From: Rickettsia felis URRWXCal2
GTDB lineage: Bacteria > Pseudomonadota > Alphaproteobacteria > Rickettsiales > Rickettsiaceae
Direction of reading: 5' to 3'
DNA: 64,000 bases
Assembly (NCBI GenBank): GCA_000012145.1
Contig: CP000053.1
Coordinates: 372,001 to 436,000, forward strand
Shown here: one piece after another, positions 1 through 9,962 of the stretch
Layout: each line of letters opens with the position of its first letter
Numbering within the stretch: position 1 is the first letter of the stretch
Program-made: the position numbers and the translations under genes
Notes under the pieces: model-generated
What the model saw: only the letters and a program-made list of their open reading frames with translations
What the model was told of the DNA's origin: nothing
Databases searched by the model: none

Positions 1-18
1 ACTAAACAGAAAAAATTT

Positions 19-447
19 ATGACACAAGATTTTGAAATTGTTTATGCCGAAGAAATGGATAAAACTCATAGAACTATAATTATTGAGGCTTTGAACAAAG
101 ATGCTAGAGAAAAAAAGGGGTTAGTAGGAGATATTGAATCTTTTTCATTTTCTTGTTTAGATCAGGATAAAAATTTTGTTGCAGGAATTAGCGGTATGAG
201 TTCTTGGGGAGGGTTTTATATTGATTCACTTTTTGTTAATGAAAATATAAGAAACCAAAATTACGGTACTTTACTAATGCAGAAAGCTGAGGATTTAGCA
301 CGTGAACGAGACTGTAATTTTATTCATCTTGTTACTATGGACTTCCAAGCAAAACCATTTTATGAGAAACTTGGGTATAAAATTGAATTTGCTATGCACG
401 GTTACGAAAAAGACTCTATAATGTATTATTTAAGGAAAGATTTATGA
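19..447 (+). CDS. GNAT-family N-acetyltransferase
   Basis: A 142-residue protein with the layout of a GNAT acetyltransferase, which transfers acetyl from acetyl-CoA to an amine of unknown identity. The middle strand (ISGMSSWGGFYIDSLFV) is followed by the acetyl-CoA binding region NQNYGTLLMQKAEDLAR, a relaxed form of the Q/R-x-x-G-x-G/A motif, then a C-terminal FYEKLGYK segment typical of the family. Its stop overlaps the ychF start by 4 bp (ATGA), so the two are probably translated together. The substrate cannot be read from the sequence. The start is 18 bases from the window edge with no clear Shine-Dalgarno, so an upstream start is possible. Confidence 0.85.
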   Translation: MTQDFEIVYAEEMDKTHRTIIIEALNKDAREKKGLVGDIESFSFSCLDQDKNFVAGISGMSSWGGFYIDSLFVNENIRNQNYGTLLMQKAEDLARERDCNFIHLVTMDFQAKPFYEKLGYKIEFAMHGYEKDSIMYYLRKDL

Positions 448-1541
448 CACTAAAACTAGGAATTGTTGGGTTGCCGAATGTCGGTAAGTCAACGTTATTT
501 AATGCCTTAACGGCAAGTCAGCTAGCTGATGCTGCTAATTATCCGTTTTGTACTATTGAGCCTAATAGCAGTAAAGTTTTAGTACCGGATGAGCGTTTGC
601 AACGACTCGCAAATTTAGCAGGAAGCGGAAAAATTATTCCGTCTTATATTGAATTTGTCGATATTGCAGGGCTTGTTAAAGGTGCAAGTAAAGGGGAGGG
701 GCTTGGTAATAAGTTCTTATCTCATATCAGGGAAGTCGATGCAATATTGCATGTACTGCGTTGCTTTGAAGATGAGGATATAACGCACGTACATAATAAA
801 GTCGACCCAATTCACGACCTTGAGGTTATTGAAACAGAGTTAATACTTGCTGATATAGAATCGGTCGAAAAGCGACTCGCTACAAGTGAAAAACGCTTGA
901 AGTCAGGTGATAAAACAATGGCAGAGCAGATAGAATTGTTAAAAGAGGTTTATAAAGTGCTAGCTGACGGTAAACCTGCAAGAGTGTTAAATGAAGCTTT
1001 AGGAGCTGATAATTTAAAACAATTGCAGTTAATTACTTCTAAGCCCGTTTTATATATATGTAACGTACTTGAAAAAGATGCTGCTATAGGTAATGAATTT
1101 ACTAAATTAGTAGCGGAAAGAGCAAAGAAAGAAAATGCTAAAAGCGTCGTAATTTCTTCAAAAATAGAAGCTGAGATTGCTTTACTTGAAAGCATGGAAG
1201 AAAAAGAAGAGTTTTTAAAATTTATAGGTTTAGAGGAAACGGGGCTTAGTAAAGTGATTAAAGAGGGGTATAATCTCTTAAACCTTAAAAGCTTCTTTAC
1301 CATAGGTCCTAAAGAAGCCCATAGTTGGACTTTTAAAGACGGCACGCTTGCACCAAGTGCTGCCGGTATTATTCATACCGATTTTGAAAAAGGCTTTATT
1401 AGAGCAGAAGTTATCGGCTATGAAGATTATATAAACCTTGGTAGTGAAGCAAAAGCCAAAGAAGTAGGCAAAATGCGTTTAGAAGGTAAAGAATATAAAA
1501 TGCAGGATGGAGATATAGTACATTTTAGGTTTAATGTATAG
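444..1541 (+). CDS. ychF: Redox-regulated ATPase/GTPase YchF (Obg family)
   Basis: A 365-residue P-loop NTPase of the universally conserved YchF/OLA1 branch, which prefers ATP over GTP and associates with ribosomes. The G1 motif GLPNVGKST is at about residues 8-16, the switch region NYPFCTIEPN at 33-42, and G3 DIAGLVKGASKGEGLGNKFL at about 73-92. A coiled-coil insert fills the middle, and the C-terminal TGS domain ends HTDFEKGFIRAEVI...MQDGDIVHFRFNV. The length is normal for the family and there is no sign of decay. It overlaps the upstream acetyltransferase by 4 bp. Confidence 0.97.
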   Translation: MTLKLGIVGLPNVGKSTLFNALTASQLADAANYPFCTIEPNSSKVLVPDERLQRLANLAGSGKIIPSYIEFVDIAGLVKGASKGEGLGNKFLSHIREVDAILHVLRCFEDEDITHVHNKVDPIHDLEVIETELILADIESVEKRLATSEKRLKSGDKTMAEQIELLKEVYKVLADGKPARVLNEALGADNLKQLQLITSKPVLYICNVLEKDAAIGNEFTKLVAERAKKENAKSVVISSKIEAEIALLESMEEKEEFLKFIGLEETGLSKVIKEGYNLLNLKSFFTIGPKEAHSWTFKDGTLAPSAAGIIHTDFEKGFIRAEVIGYEDYINLGSEAKAKEVGKMRLEGKEYKMQDGDIVHFRFNV

Positions 1542-1574
1542 CTACTATGGGCATTGCTAGCTAAAAGCGGATAT

Positions 1575-1677
1575 CGTCATTGCGAGGAGCGAAGCGACGT
1601 GGCAATCTAGAAAAAATAATCTATACATCAGAATTTTTTACTGGATTGCCGAGCTCCCTACGGTCGCTCGCAATGAA
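1575..1677. repeat. Rickettsial palindromic repeat, 'cattgcgag' family
   Basis: The element starts cgtcattgcgaggagcgaag and ends with the inverted counterpart cgctcgcaatgaa, with an AT-rich centre. Copies of this roughly 100-bp interrupted palindrome recur at 12488, 16348, 18032, 19570, 23475, 26325, 29378 and 52417. It fills most of the gap between ychF and the MNT-HEPN pseudogene. Confidence 0.9.
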
Positions 1678-1712
1678 GGAAAAATACTTAAAATACCGAA
1701 AAAAGTAATATT

Positions 1713-2577
1713 ATGAAAACAATTTTACCCGATCGCTCCCTAAAAATCCAAGCAAGGCTTAATTTTATAGTAAGCCAAATTTTAGATATTGCACAAGATA
1801 AAATTGCCATGATTATCTTGTATGGTTCGTTTGCAAGAGGTGATTGGGTACGTGATTTGCCTAACGGTTACCATAGCGATACTGATATTTTGATAATCCT
1901 TAAGAAAAGTAAATACAAAGGGCATGCTACTTTAAGATTAAAAGATAATATATATAAAAGATTTTAAAAAACAGGAGTAATAAAAGATCAGATTATCCCA
2001 TATGATTCACGAATATCGATAATTCTAGAGTCAATAGATGAAGTAAACAGGCAATTAGAAATAGGGCGTTATTTTTTCACTGATATTAAGAAAGAAGGTA
2101 TTCTTTTATATGATAACGAGGAATTTAAACTTAGCGAGGCTAAAGATTTGCCTTGGAGTGAGATGAAAGAAATTGCTAAAGATTATTATGAAGAATGGTT
2201 TAGAAGCGGATGTGGATTTTTAATTGATTGCAAATATCCATTGGAAAGAGGTGAATTAAATAAAAGTGCTTTTTATCTTCATCAAGCTACGGAAAGTTTT
2301 TACAGTAGCATTTTATTAGTTTTTTCTAATTATAAACCAAAGCTACATGATATAGAAGAATTAGGCGGCAGAGCAGCAAATTATAATAGTGAATTATGGG
2401 AAGTATTTCCGCAAGCAAATGAAGAACAAAAAGAATGTTTTGAATTACTAAAAAAAGCTTACGTTGATGCAAGATATGATAAAAATTAATAAAGAGCAGT
2501 TACTTTACTTGATTGAGAGAGTAGAAAAATTAAAAAATATTACGGAACGAATTTGTTTGGAGCGGATTAATCAGTAA
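1713..2577 (+). pseudogene. MNT-HEPN nucleotidyltransferase gene, broken by a stop and a frameshift
   Basis: The N-terminal part (1713-1967) is a minimal nucleotidyltransferase: MIILYGSFARGDW and HSDTDILII give the GS-x10-DxD signature. The C-terminal part is a HEPN domain. Both parts lie in the same frame, separated by a single TAA at 1965-1967; reading through it gives DQIIPYDSRISIILESIDE and joins smoothly to the HEPN segment. A second lesion near 2480-2487 shifts the frame, and the natural tail (EQLLYLIERVEKLKNITER) runs on to a stop at 2575-2577. MNT and HEPN proteins commonly form antitoxin-toxin pairs; here they are one fused chain. Function is probably lost, although the two halves could still be made separately (the second half could use TTG at 2148). 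Confidence 0.85.
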
Positions 2578-2596
2578 AAGCGGCAGTATTTATTTA

Positions 2597-2820
2597 TGAC
2601 ATTCCTGCGGAGCCGGGGTCTTGTTGCATGGCTTGGTTTTTCGTTATTGCGAGAAGAATTACGTAGTAATTCGACGAAGCAATCCAGTAAAAATTCTGAT
2701 TTACAGAATTTTTTTATTATTTTTTCTGGATTGCCACGTCGCTTCGCTCCTCGCAATGACAAGTTGGTATCCGCGTAACAATGCCACGCGGGAATGACAT
2801 AAACGAGCCATGCAACAAAG
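2597..2820. repeat. Nested palindromic repeats
   Basis: A core 'cattgcgag'-type palindrome (about 2642-2760, cgttattgcgag to ctcgcaatgac) sits inside an outer inverted pair, cttgttgcatggct (2620) and agccatgcaacaaag (2806-2820). This is one repeat inserted in another. Short open frames here, such as 2596-2778, are translations of the repeats and not genes. Confidence 0.85.
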
Positions 2821-2870
2821 CTGATTTCTGCAATCAACAGAATGACATAAAAATGTAGTTTACAACACTT

Positions 2871-4088
2871 ATGAAAATAATCGCTAAAATCCCGGCATGG
2901 ATGCTTCTATGCTTATTTATTTTATCACCGACTACGGAAACAATTTATACTTCAGGATTACCGAGTTTAACCAAATATTTCGGCATTGACGGCGGTATCA
3001 CTCAAACTACGTCTACATTATATTTTTTAGGATTTGCTCTCGGTATATTAACGCTTGGCAGATTATCGGATATTTACGGTAGAAGACCTATAGCTTTACT
3101 CGGGCTTTTTATTTATGTCATATCTTCAATTATCAGCATTTTTGCAGTTAATATAGAAATGCTGATGATAGCTCGTTTTGTACAAGCTTTCGGTGTAAGC
3201 GTGGGTTCTGTTATTGGGCAGGCTATGGCTAGAGATTCCTATCAAGGCTCAGAGTTATCATATGTCTATGCTAGCTTATCTCCGTGGCTGTTATTTATCC
3301 CTTCCCTCGGTTCATCTATAGGGGGCTATATTATAGAATATTCAAGCTGGCATTATGTTTTTGTATTTTTTAGTCTTACCGGTACTATATTACTAGCTTT
3401 ATATTATAAAGTTTTACCTGAAACAAATTCTTATATAGATTTTTCACAAAGCAGTAAATATTTTGAGGTTTTGCAGGTAATTATTAAAGATAAAATTCTT
3501 TGGTTATATGCTTTTATCATCGGTGCATTTAACGGCATATATTATGGTTTTTTCATAGAAGCTCCTTTTATTTTTATTGATAAAATGAAAGTTTCGTCAT
3601 CTTTTTACGGTAAATTAGCGTTTTTGTTATCTTTTGCCGCTATCTTTGGAGGATTTTTAGGAGGGTATTTAATAAAAAAACGCCATGTACATGATAAAAA
3701 AGTTATGGGTTTAGGATTTATTTTTAGTTTGTGCGGTTGTATATTATTTGCGGTAAATGCTTTTATATTAGAAGTGGTTTCAGCAAGTCATAGTCTTGCA
3801 ATCGCTATGATATTTGTACCTATGATGATTCATATGGTTGGGCATAATCTACTTATCCCTATGACGCTTCGTTATGCACTGGTGGATTATGCTAAAGTAA
3901 CAGGTACGGCCGGGTCTATATTCGGTGCAATATACTACGTAGTTATTGCTGCCGTAACTTATTTGGTTTCTAAAATACACAGCGAAACGATAAGCAATTT
4001 TGCTTTATTATGCTTCGTTTTAAGTATTAGCTCTGCTATTTCGTTTTATTGCATTTGGGTTTTATATAAGAAAAAACACAAATTATAA
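2871..4088 (+). CDS. MFS multidrug efflux transporter, Bcr/CflA family
   Basis: A 405-residue inner-membrane protein with 12 predicted hydrophobic segments. It has MFS motif A ([16 protein letters not shown], about residues 63-78) and the drug:H+ antiporter signature in helices 4-5 ([20 protein letters not shown]). The opening [25 protein letters not shown] matches the first helix of Bcr/CflA proteins, which export drugs such as bicyclomycin and small metabolites by proton exchange. The frame is intact and of normal length. It is a different subfamily from the ProP-like transporters in the island at 39-49 kb. The substrate is unknown. Confidence 0.9.
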   Translation: MKIIAKIPAWMLLCLFILSPTTETIYTSGLPSLTKYFGIDGGITQTTSTLYFLGFALGILTLGRLSDIYGRRPIALLGLFIYVISSIISIFAVNIEMLMIARFVQAFGVSVGSVIGQAMARDSYQGSELSYVYASLSPWLLFIPSLGSSIGGYIIEYSSWHYVFVFFSLTGTILLALYYKVLPETNSYIDFSQSSKYFEVLQVIIKDKILWLYAFIIGAFNGIYYGFFIEAPFIFIDKMKVSSSFYGKLAFLLSFAAIFGGFLGGYLIKKRHVHDKKVMGLGFIFSLCGCILFAVNAFILEVVSASHSLAIAMIFVPMMIHMVGHNLLIPMTLRYALVDYAKVTGTAGSIFGAIYYVVIAAVTYLVSKIHSETISNFALLCFVLSISSAISFYCIWVLYKKKHKL

Positions 4089-4100
4089 ATAAATTAAGTA

Positions 4101-4270
4101 TTAGGCTCTACGTACGGAAAATTAAATTATTTATATTTTTAGATATTTTTGAGCAAAAATTAATAAGATTTTTGCAATAAATAGTTGCTTTTATTTCAAA
4201 AAAATATTATAACTCTGGAGCCAAAAAGAGCAAAAATAGATTAAATTAATTTTCCGTACGCAGAGCCTAA
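4101..4270. promoter_or_regulatory. 25-bp inverted repeats enclosing a promoter ahead of the serine recombinase
   Basis: The left arm (4101-4125, beginning ttaggctctacgtacgg) and the right arm (4246-4270, ending ccgtacgcagagcctaa) are inverted copies matching at 24 of 25 positions. They enclose about 120 bp of AT-rich DNA holding a promoter that points at the recombinase start at 4272. The recombinase ATG lies one base past the right arm. This geometry would allow inversion of the recombinase's own promoter, or it could be a small palindromic element. The repeats are seen directly; the switching role is inference. Confidence 0.7.
4185..4213 (+). promoter_or_regulatory. Predicted sigma-70 promoter of the serine recombinase gene
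   Basis: A -35 box TTGCTT (4185-4190), a 17-bp spacer and a -10 box TATAAC (4208-4213, one mismatch to consensus). Transcription would start near 4220 and the leader would contain the right inverted-repeat arm, which ends just before the ATG. Confidence 0.5.
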
Positions 4271-4271
4271 T

Positions 4272-5855
4272 ATGCAAAAAAGAAAAATAGCAGCAAAAAC
4301 AATAATAATCTCAAGAGTATCAACTAAACGTCAGCAGCAGTCAGGTTATTCACTTACAGTTCAAACATTAGACTCAAAAGAATATTGTACAGATAACAAT
4401 TTAGATATTTTAAAAATTTATGAATTTGCTGAATCTGCTACAACGGGAAAACGTAAAAAATTTATGGAAGCAATCAATTTTGCTGCAAGCCAAAAAGAAA
4501 TTGTAGCAGTAGTAGCAGATAAAATAGCTAGATTACAACGTAGTTTTAATGAATTAGAAATGCTTGAGAAGTTTATTAATGATGAAAAAATAGAGTTGCA
4601 TTTTTGTTTGGACAAGGTTGTTATACATAAATACTCAATGTCGCACGAAAGAATGAAATGGAATGCAGGTATAATAGCTGCAAAATATTGTGCTGATTAT
4701 GCACGTGATAATATGAATTGCAGTATTAAGCATAAATTACACCATGGTGAATGGATTAGCATTCCTCCTGTCGGTTATTTACATAATGCGAATACAACTA
4801 AAAAAGGCAGAGATAGAATATTTATTGATCCTAATAGAGCACCGCTTATAAAGCGAATATTTGAATTATATGCTAAAGGCATATATACTTTGCCTGAAAT
4901 ATTAGAAAAAACAAAGGAATGGGGTTTAACTAATTTAAGAGGTAATAAAGGTTATTTATGCACAACCTATCTTTTGCAGATTATTCAAAATCCCTTTTAC
5001 TATGGAGTAATGTACTATAAAAAAGGTGATAAATATTATCCGCATTTATATGAACCTATTATTTCAAAAGAACTATTTGACAAATGTGCAATAGTTTTAA
5101 AAGAGGGAAATAAATTTAAAGAGAGTAATAAAGATTACATATTTAGGGGATTAATTAAATGTGCCAATACGGGTAAAGTTGCAACATCCGATACTAAACA
5201 AAAAACTTATGCTAACGGTAATGTTGGAGTTTGGAATTACTTAAGAATATGGGATGTAGATAACCCTAAAAAGTCAATATATATACCAGAAAAAAAAGTA
5301 CTAGATGATATAGAAAGCGTTTTAATATCAATGCAATTAGAACCGAAATTTTTAGAAAAAGTAATAAACTATATAAAAAATTCGATAGATATAGAGCAAG
5401 AATATTACAAAAAACGTAAGCAGGAATTAGAGGTAGAAAGTGCCGAATTCAAAATGCGTATAGATAGAATAAAAGACTTATTTTCTGATAACACATTCAG
5501 TAGAGAAGAATATGAGTGGAAACTATTAGAATATACGCAAAAATATCAAGAAATAAAGAACGAAATTGAAATGTGCAATAAAGCAGATGATAGTACAAAA
5601 CTGATTTCCTTAGTAAAAATTGCTTCTAGTGCTTATCAGACATTTATAGATTTGATTGCTGAAGAAAAAAGAAAATTAATAAATTTAATATTTTTTGACT
5701 TAAAGCACGATGCCGAAAAACTTCATTATAAGCTGCGTCCGCCATTTGGTAATTTTATAGATTTATCAAAGAGAAAATGGAAAGACATAATGTATGATTT
5801 GCTAACTACAACAAACCATCGAACCCAAATAAATGATACTTTTTTTTATATATAG
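4272..5855 (+). CDS. Large serine recombinase
   Basis: A 527-residue site-specific recombinase. The N-terminal resolvase domain (about 1-150) carries the nucleophile motif ISRVSTKRQ, with the catalytic serine at residue 17. The middle is a recombinase domain (about 165-270; GYLHNANTTKKGRDRIFIDP, LLQIIQNPFYYGVMYY). A zinc-ribbon-like region, with few of its cysteines left, and a coiled coil (about 370-440) follow. In the helix-D motif, usually K-L-D-R-L-x-R, the sequence reads KIARLQRS, so the conserved Asp is Ala while both arginines remain. Large serine recombinases integrate or excise phages and mobile elements; no attached phage genes are visible. The gene is AT-rich and looks acquired. 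Confidence 0.9.
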   Translation: MQKRKIAAKTIIISRVSTKRQQQSGYSLTVQTLDSKEYCTDNNLDILKIYEFAESATTGKRKKFMEAINFAASQKEIVAVVADKIARLQRSFNELEMLEKFINDEKIELHFCLDKVVIHKYSMSHERMKWNAGIIAAKYCADYARDNMNCSIKHKLHHGEWISIPPVGYLHNANTTKKGRDRIFIDPNRAPLIKRIFELYAKGIYTLPEILEKTKEWGLTNLRGNKGYLCTTYLLQIIQNPFYYGVMYYKKGDKYYPHLYEPIISKELFDKCAIVLKEGNKFKESNKDYIFRGLIKCANTGKVATSDTKQKTYANGNVGVWNYLRIWDVDNPKKSIYIPEKKVLDDIESVLISMQLEPKFLEKVINYIKNSIDIEQEYYKKRKQELEVESAEFKMRIDRIKDLFSDNTFSREEYEWKLLEYTQKYQEIKNEIEMCNKADDSTKLISLVKIASSAYQTFIDLIAEEKRKLINLIFFDLKHDAEKLHYKLRPPFGNFIDLSKRKWKDIMYDLLTTTNHRTQINDTFFYI

Positions 5856-5963
5856 TATGCGGTAGAGTAGTCATATAATTTATGTAAGTTATAAAGTGGA
5901 AATATTGTATGAATATTATTATAACTAATCTAACTTACACAAGATTTATGACAAGTGTTGCTT

Positions 5964-7613
5964 TTACGCTAAAATCTCATGGTTTGAGACCTCATCGTCT
6001 ATCCCTTCAAGATCCATCTCTTCCTTTAAGGCTTCCATACTACAGCTACTAAATACATCAAGGCTATTTTGCTCGGCTTGCCATTTTAAGCTAGCTTCTT
6101 TAAAACTAACAATACCATTTTCAATTTCTTCTAATGTCCAATTTTTTATTTCGTGTAAAAAATTCTCTATATCTGCTTTTGCTTCTGGATTTTTTTCGAT
6201 GAATGGATTAAAAAATTCCTTGATACCTGCTAATAATTCTTCTTTTCCAGGTTCTATGTCTTTTATATCTTTAGAATCTAGAGCTTGAGCTATCGGTGTA
6301 TTAACTGCATCCTCATTGTTTGCTATATCCTCTTCTTCTTCAAAGCCTTCATCTATTAAATCTACAGGTTGATTAGCTGCTTGTTCTTTATTTAAATTAT
6401 CTATTAAAGTATCACATAATCTTTGTATTTGTTCGCTATTCTCTGCTACATATTTACGTCCTATTTCTTCTAATTTTTCGATATTTTTAGGACTTGCATC
6501 ATCTAAACTTTCAGTCTCTTTAGTAATAGGTAACCCTATTTCAAAAAATTCATCTTCACCGGATAAATCATTTTTAACCTCGATAGTGGAAGAATTTTCC
6601 ATATTGTTCATAAGCCTGCTTACTAATTTTCCTTTTACAAGCCAACCTATTACCCCGTCAAAGCCGATTTTAGGTATGGAACTCGTAGGTTCGATGTCAT
6701 TACTGAAATTGAATGCACAAACCATAGTATTGTCTAATATCTCTTTCTGTTCTTCACGTGTGAGAGTTTTTTCTTCGCGTATATGACTTTGTTCTTTATG
6801 TATATAGCCTTTTTTAAGCAACTTTAAAACCTCGTTTGCCGGTCTGTTTGCGTCTAACCCTCCATCTGCATATGTGTAAGGAGTGCCGGAAGCATATTCA
6901 TGTCCTTGTACGGCTGCTTTATCCATAATAGGTTTAAAATATGTAGGTGCAGCTGTTGTTGCAAGTAATACGTCTTTTACCCTAACATGAGGGCTATAAC
7001 CGTGAAAGCTGTCAAAAATTTCCAATTCTCCACCGTTAGTAGTCAAATCATTTACTGGAATAACAAGGCGGGAAGTAGTATTATCCATTCTATTATCGCC
7101 TAAATATTTTTCTAATAATTCTTTTAAAGGCTTCTGACTATATTTATGAGTAAATAACTGCTTAACTGAACCTAAGAAAGTATCAGGAAATATATCATTT
7201 GCACTCGACTTAAATATCTCAAGGGCTTCTCTAGCACTATATTTTGCTTCTTTTGAACCTGGCTCTTTCGGAATTGTTAATAATGCGGCGATAAGACCAC
7301 CGACACTAGTACCGGAAATAATAGGAAATAGTTCAGTAATAGATTTTCCTGTTCTCTCTTCGATTTCTATAAGCGCCATTAATTCGGATATACCTTTAAT
7401 TCCACCGCCGGAAAGTGCAAGTACTCTATTAGTTTTTATATTAGAGTTTATTTCCCGCTCTACTTCTGGAGGTAATTTGTGTACTGATTCTAGTCCTCCA
7501 GCTTCATGTATGTTTATGTACGCTTTGGTTTGAGGTGAAGAGTCTTCTAAAAATTTATCTTCCTTTCTAGGATCGAATTTAGGAAAAGCTCTCTTATCAA
7601 TTTTTTCTGCCAT
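5964..7613 (-). CDS. Patatin-like phospholipase A2
   Basis: A 549-residue patatin-family lipase, a group linked in Rickettsia to phospholipase A2 activity on host membranes during entry and escape. It shows the oxyanion-hole motif SGGGIKG, the nucleophile elbow GTSVGG and the catalytic aspartate in YADGGLDANRPANEV. The domain covers about residues 60-330, followed by an acidic helical tail with no recognised domain. There is no signal peptide. The start is placed at 7613 (MAEKIDKRAF); the longer open frame to 7715 adds 34 hydrophobic residues that do not look like part of the family. No strong Shine-Dalgarno is seen. Confidence 0.92.
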   Translation of the reverse strand: MAEKIDKRAFPKFDPRKEDKFLEDSSPQTKAYINIHEAGGLESVHKLPPEVEREINSNIKTNRVLALSGGGIKGISELMALIEIEERTGKSITELFPIISGTSVGGLIAALLTIPKEPGSKEAKYSAREALEIFKSSANDIFPDTFLGSVKQLFTHKYSQKPLKELLEKYLGDNRMDNTTSRLVIPVNDLTTNGGELEIFDSFHGYSPHVRVKDVLLATTAAPTYFKPIMDKAAVQGHEYASGTPYTYADGGLDANRPANEVLKLLKKGYIHKEQSHIREEKTLTREEQKEILDNTMVCAFNFSNDIEPTSSIPKIGFDGVIGWLVKGKLVSRLMNNMENSSTIEVKNDLSGEDEFFEIGLPITKETESLDDASPKNIEKLEEIGRKYVAENSEQIQRLCDTLIDNLNKEQAANQPVDLIDEGFEEEEDIANNEDAVNTPIAQALDSKDIKDIEPGKEELLAGIKEFFNPFIEKNPEAKADIENFLHEIKNWTLEEIENGIVSFKEASLKWQAEQNSLDVFSSCSMEALKEEMDLEGIDDEVSNHEILA

Positions 7614-7802
7614 AACAATACCGTAAAGATTTACATTGTGCAGCAATATATAACAAAAGTTAATAATTGTCAATAAATTTATCTGTATAAACTTAATAAA
7701 ATTTAACTTATACAATAAAATTGTAACTATTAGTAAAGAAGACTTGATTAATAATTAATATTTTAGTATATAGCTAATATTATAACTATAATGGTATGAG
7801 AT

Positions 7803-8123
7803 ATGCTAAGTAATCCTAGTAATATAGATCCTAAGTTATTAGCTAAAGAAGTAAATACAATGATGCCCTTAGTAGAGAAAGATTTAGCTGATGTTGAAGA
7901 TACAATAACTTATGGCAAAGAACAATTATTTAAATTTGTTAAAGATAAGAAAATTATGGAAGCTTTGGCATTTATGTATTGCTTTGAGGGAAATACTGGA
8001 CAAACTTTAGATATTAAAGAATTATGTACTACAAATGATTTATTATATAGAGATGATTTTAGCACCCTTACGGAGACACTAGATACCTTAACCCCCCTTA
8101 TAGGGATATTTTTTTCTGAATAA
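7803..8123 (+). CDS. Hypothetical protein, 106 residues
   Basis: A small acidic, mostly helical protein (MLSNPSNIDPKLLAKEV...) with no recognised domain, no signal peptide and no membrane segment. It lies 28 bp before the frameshifted hypothetical gene at 8152, on the same strand, and could be its first part, but in-frame stops between them prevent a simple join. It is transcribed divergently from the patatin gene. Confidence 0.5.
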   Translation: MLSNPSNIDPKLLAKEVNTMMPLVEKDLADVEDTITYGKEQLFKFVKDKKIMEALAFMYCFEGNTGQTLDIKELCTTNDLLYRDDFSTLTETLDTLTPLIGIFFSE

Positions 8124-8151
8124 TTTAACACTAATTCTACTATAAATAATA

Positions 8152-9962
8152 ATGCTAAAATACGAAAACTTTGATAGCTCTTCTGATGAAGAGTTAAAAG
8201 AAAATTATACTTTACCTAAGTATCTTAATTTTTTACTTAAAAATATACTAGATATTAATTATATATATAACTCTGAAGATTTTAAACTTAAATTAGGTTT
8301 AATATTACATAATTTAGCTGATAGATTTTTTAAATATTCTGCTATTAGAAATATTTATAAAAAATTAAATCTGAAATATTAACCGTAGATAATGAATCTT
8401 TACAAGAAAACTTACAAATTATAAAAACTGCTTTTAATAAGCATCTTAATAAATTATTTAAAGAGTATAACAAAGAAAATGTAAGTGATACAGATTATCA
8501 AAAGCTATTGCACTGTGTATTTTATACAAATTACCCTATTCCTAAGATATTTACTTTAGCAGAAGGTATTACTGCTCAACATGCAAAGAAAGTATTATTA
8601 CTAGAATTGCAAAGCAGTAATATCAACTTAAAAGGCATAAGTAATAACCCATTAAATTTTACAATACATAATTCTAAAGGACTTTTAGCTTTTGCTGAAA
8701 TGATTGGCAGGAATAATAAAAATCAGCTAAAGCACCGGATTTTAGAAGAAGTAAATAGTGATTTATCTACTATATGTAAGATCTCAAATACTAAAGAAGA
8801 AACTTTTACAATTAATCATATAGTACATTATAAAACCGGTAATGTACAAACAGATGTACCTGGCTTAGGAAAATATGATGAAATTTTATCTAAATTTGAG
8901 CAAAAACCTGAATATAAACATGCTATTATAAAACGTATATTTGAAGTTGTACATGCTAAAGAATCGACACAAAATATAGAAGAATTACCGCGAAAACTAA
9001 ATTACTTTGCAGAAAAGTTAACACATTTGTTGTTTGTAGCTGAAACGCATAGAAATAATGCAACCTTATTTACAGCTCCTATGTTTTTAGAACTTATTGA
9101 TAAAAATAGTATATTTTTATTATATAAGGAGTTTTTTCCTATGTCTGCTGAGCATACCGTTGCTCAAACAAGAGGTATACTGAAAAACTATAAATATATG
9201 TTACCAAATTCCTGTCCAATAGATTATGACACTACAAATGTACAAAATGGTAATCTATTACTTATTAAAGAAGGTAATATATTAATAGAATGGCTTAGTA
9301 AAAAATTAAATAATTATAAACTAGCAAATATAGCACGAATATTTGACATCTTAGCTTCAATGCAATTTTACAAAAATATGGATAATGTAAAAATCAATGA
9401 TATAAAATCTTTTTTAGAAAAAGTTCATGAATTAGAAAATTATCCTACAGATTTACTAGATTCACTAAACCAGAATTTAACTGCTTTAATTCTTAAAGTA
9501 AACAATATAGGAGAACGTAATTTAAAGCTTACAAAAACTAAGCTGCTTGAAAAAAAGGATTTTTCCAGGGATTTAAAGAACTTAATTGAAATAACCTATT
9601 TGGAATTTACTGAAAGCTTAAAAAATATTGAAGGGTTTTTAGCTCAAAAACAAGCATCTCTCAAGAAAGAAATTAAAAAAATCTTACCTGAAATTCTACA
9701 AATTTTATGTGATAAAATAAAAGAATGGTATGATATTGATACTCCTGAATATGCCAAAGATGTATTAAAAGATATTACCTTAAAATTTAATCAAACTATT
9801 TCTCCTAGAAAGAGATTAAAACTTTCTTTTTCTAAAAAAGTAGACATGTATAAGGAAAATGATGATGATAGTAATCAAACTGTGGAAACAACTTCTATAG
9901 ATGATAGTATGAAAAAATATTATGAACTAATTGGAGAACATACTAATACTATATGCGATTAA
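8152..9962 (+). pseudogene. Hypothetical gene broken by one frameshift
   Basis: The first part (8152-8382, 76 residues) ends where the reading frame shifts near 8360-8375. The second frame is open from there (SEILTVDNESLQENLQIIKTA...) through the long stretch at 8508-9962. Together they would form a protein of about 600 residues, lysine-rich and helical (e.g. LKNIEGFLAQKQASLKKEIKK), without membrane segments. I recognise no family. Its 3' end overlaps the convergent gene at 9949 by 14 bp. Confidence 0.65.

Noticed and set aside
2571..2837. Open frames on both strands between the MNT-HEPN pseudogene and the MFS gene
   Set aside because: They are translations of palindromic repeats (peptides such as RSRGLVAWL and [11 protein letters not shown]) and have no Shine-Dalgarno.
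5883..5939. Inverted repeat tgtaagtta...taacttaca as a terminator for the recombinase or patatin gene
   Set aside because: Short AT-rich arms with a 39-base loop and no T run; too weak to call.
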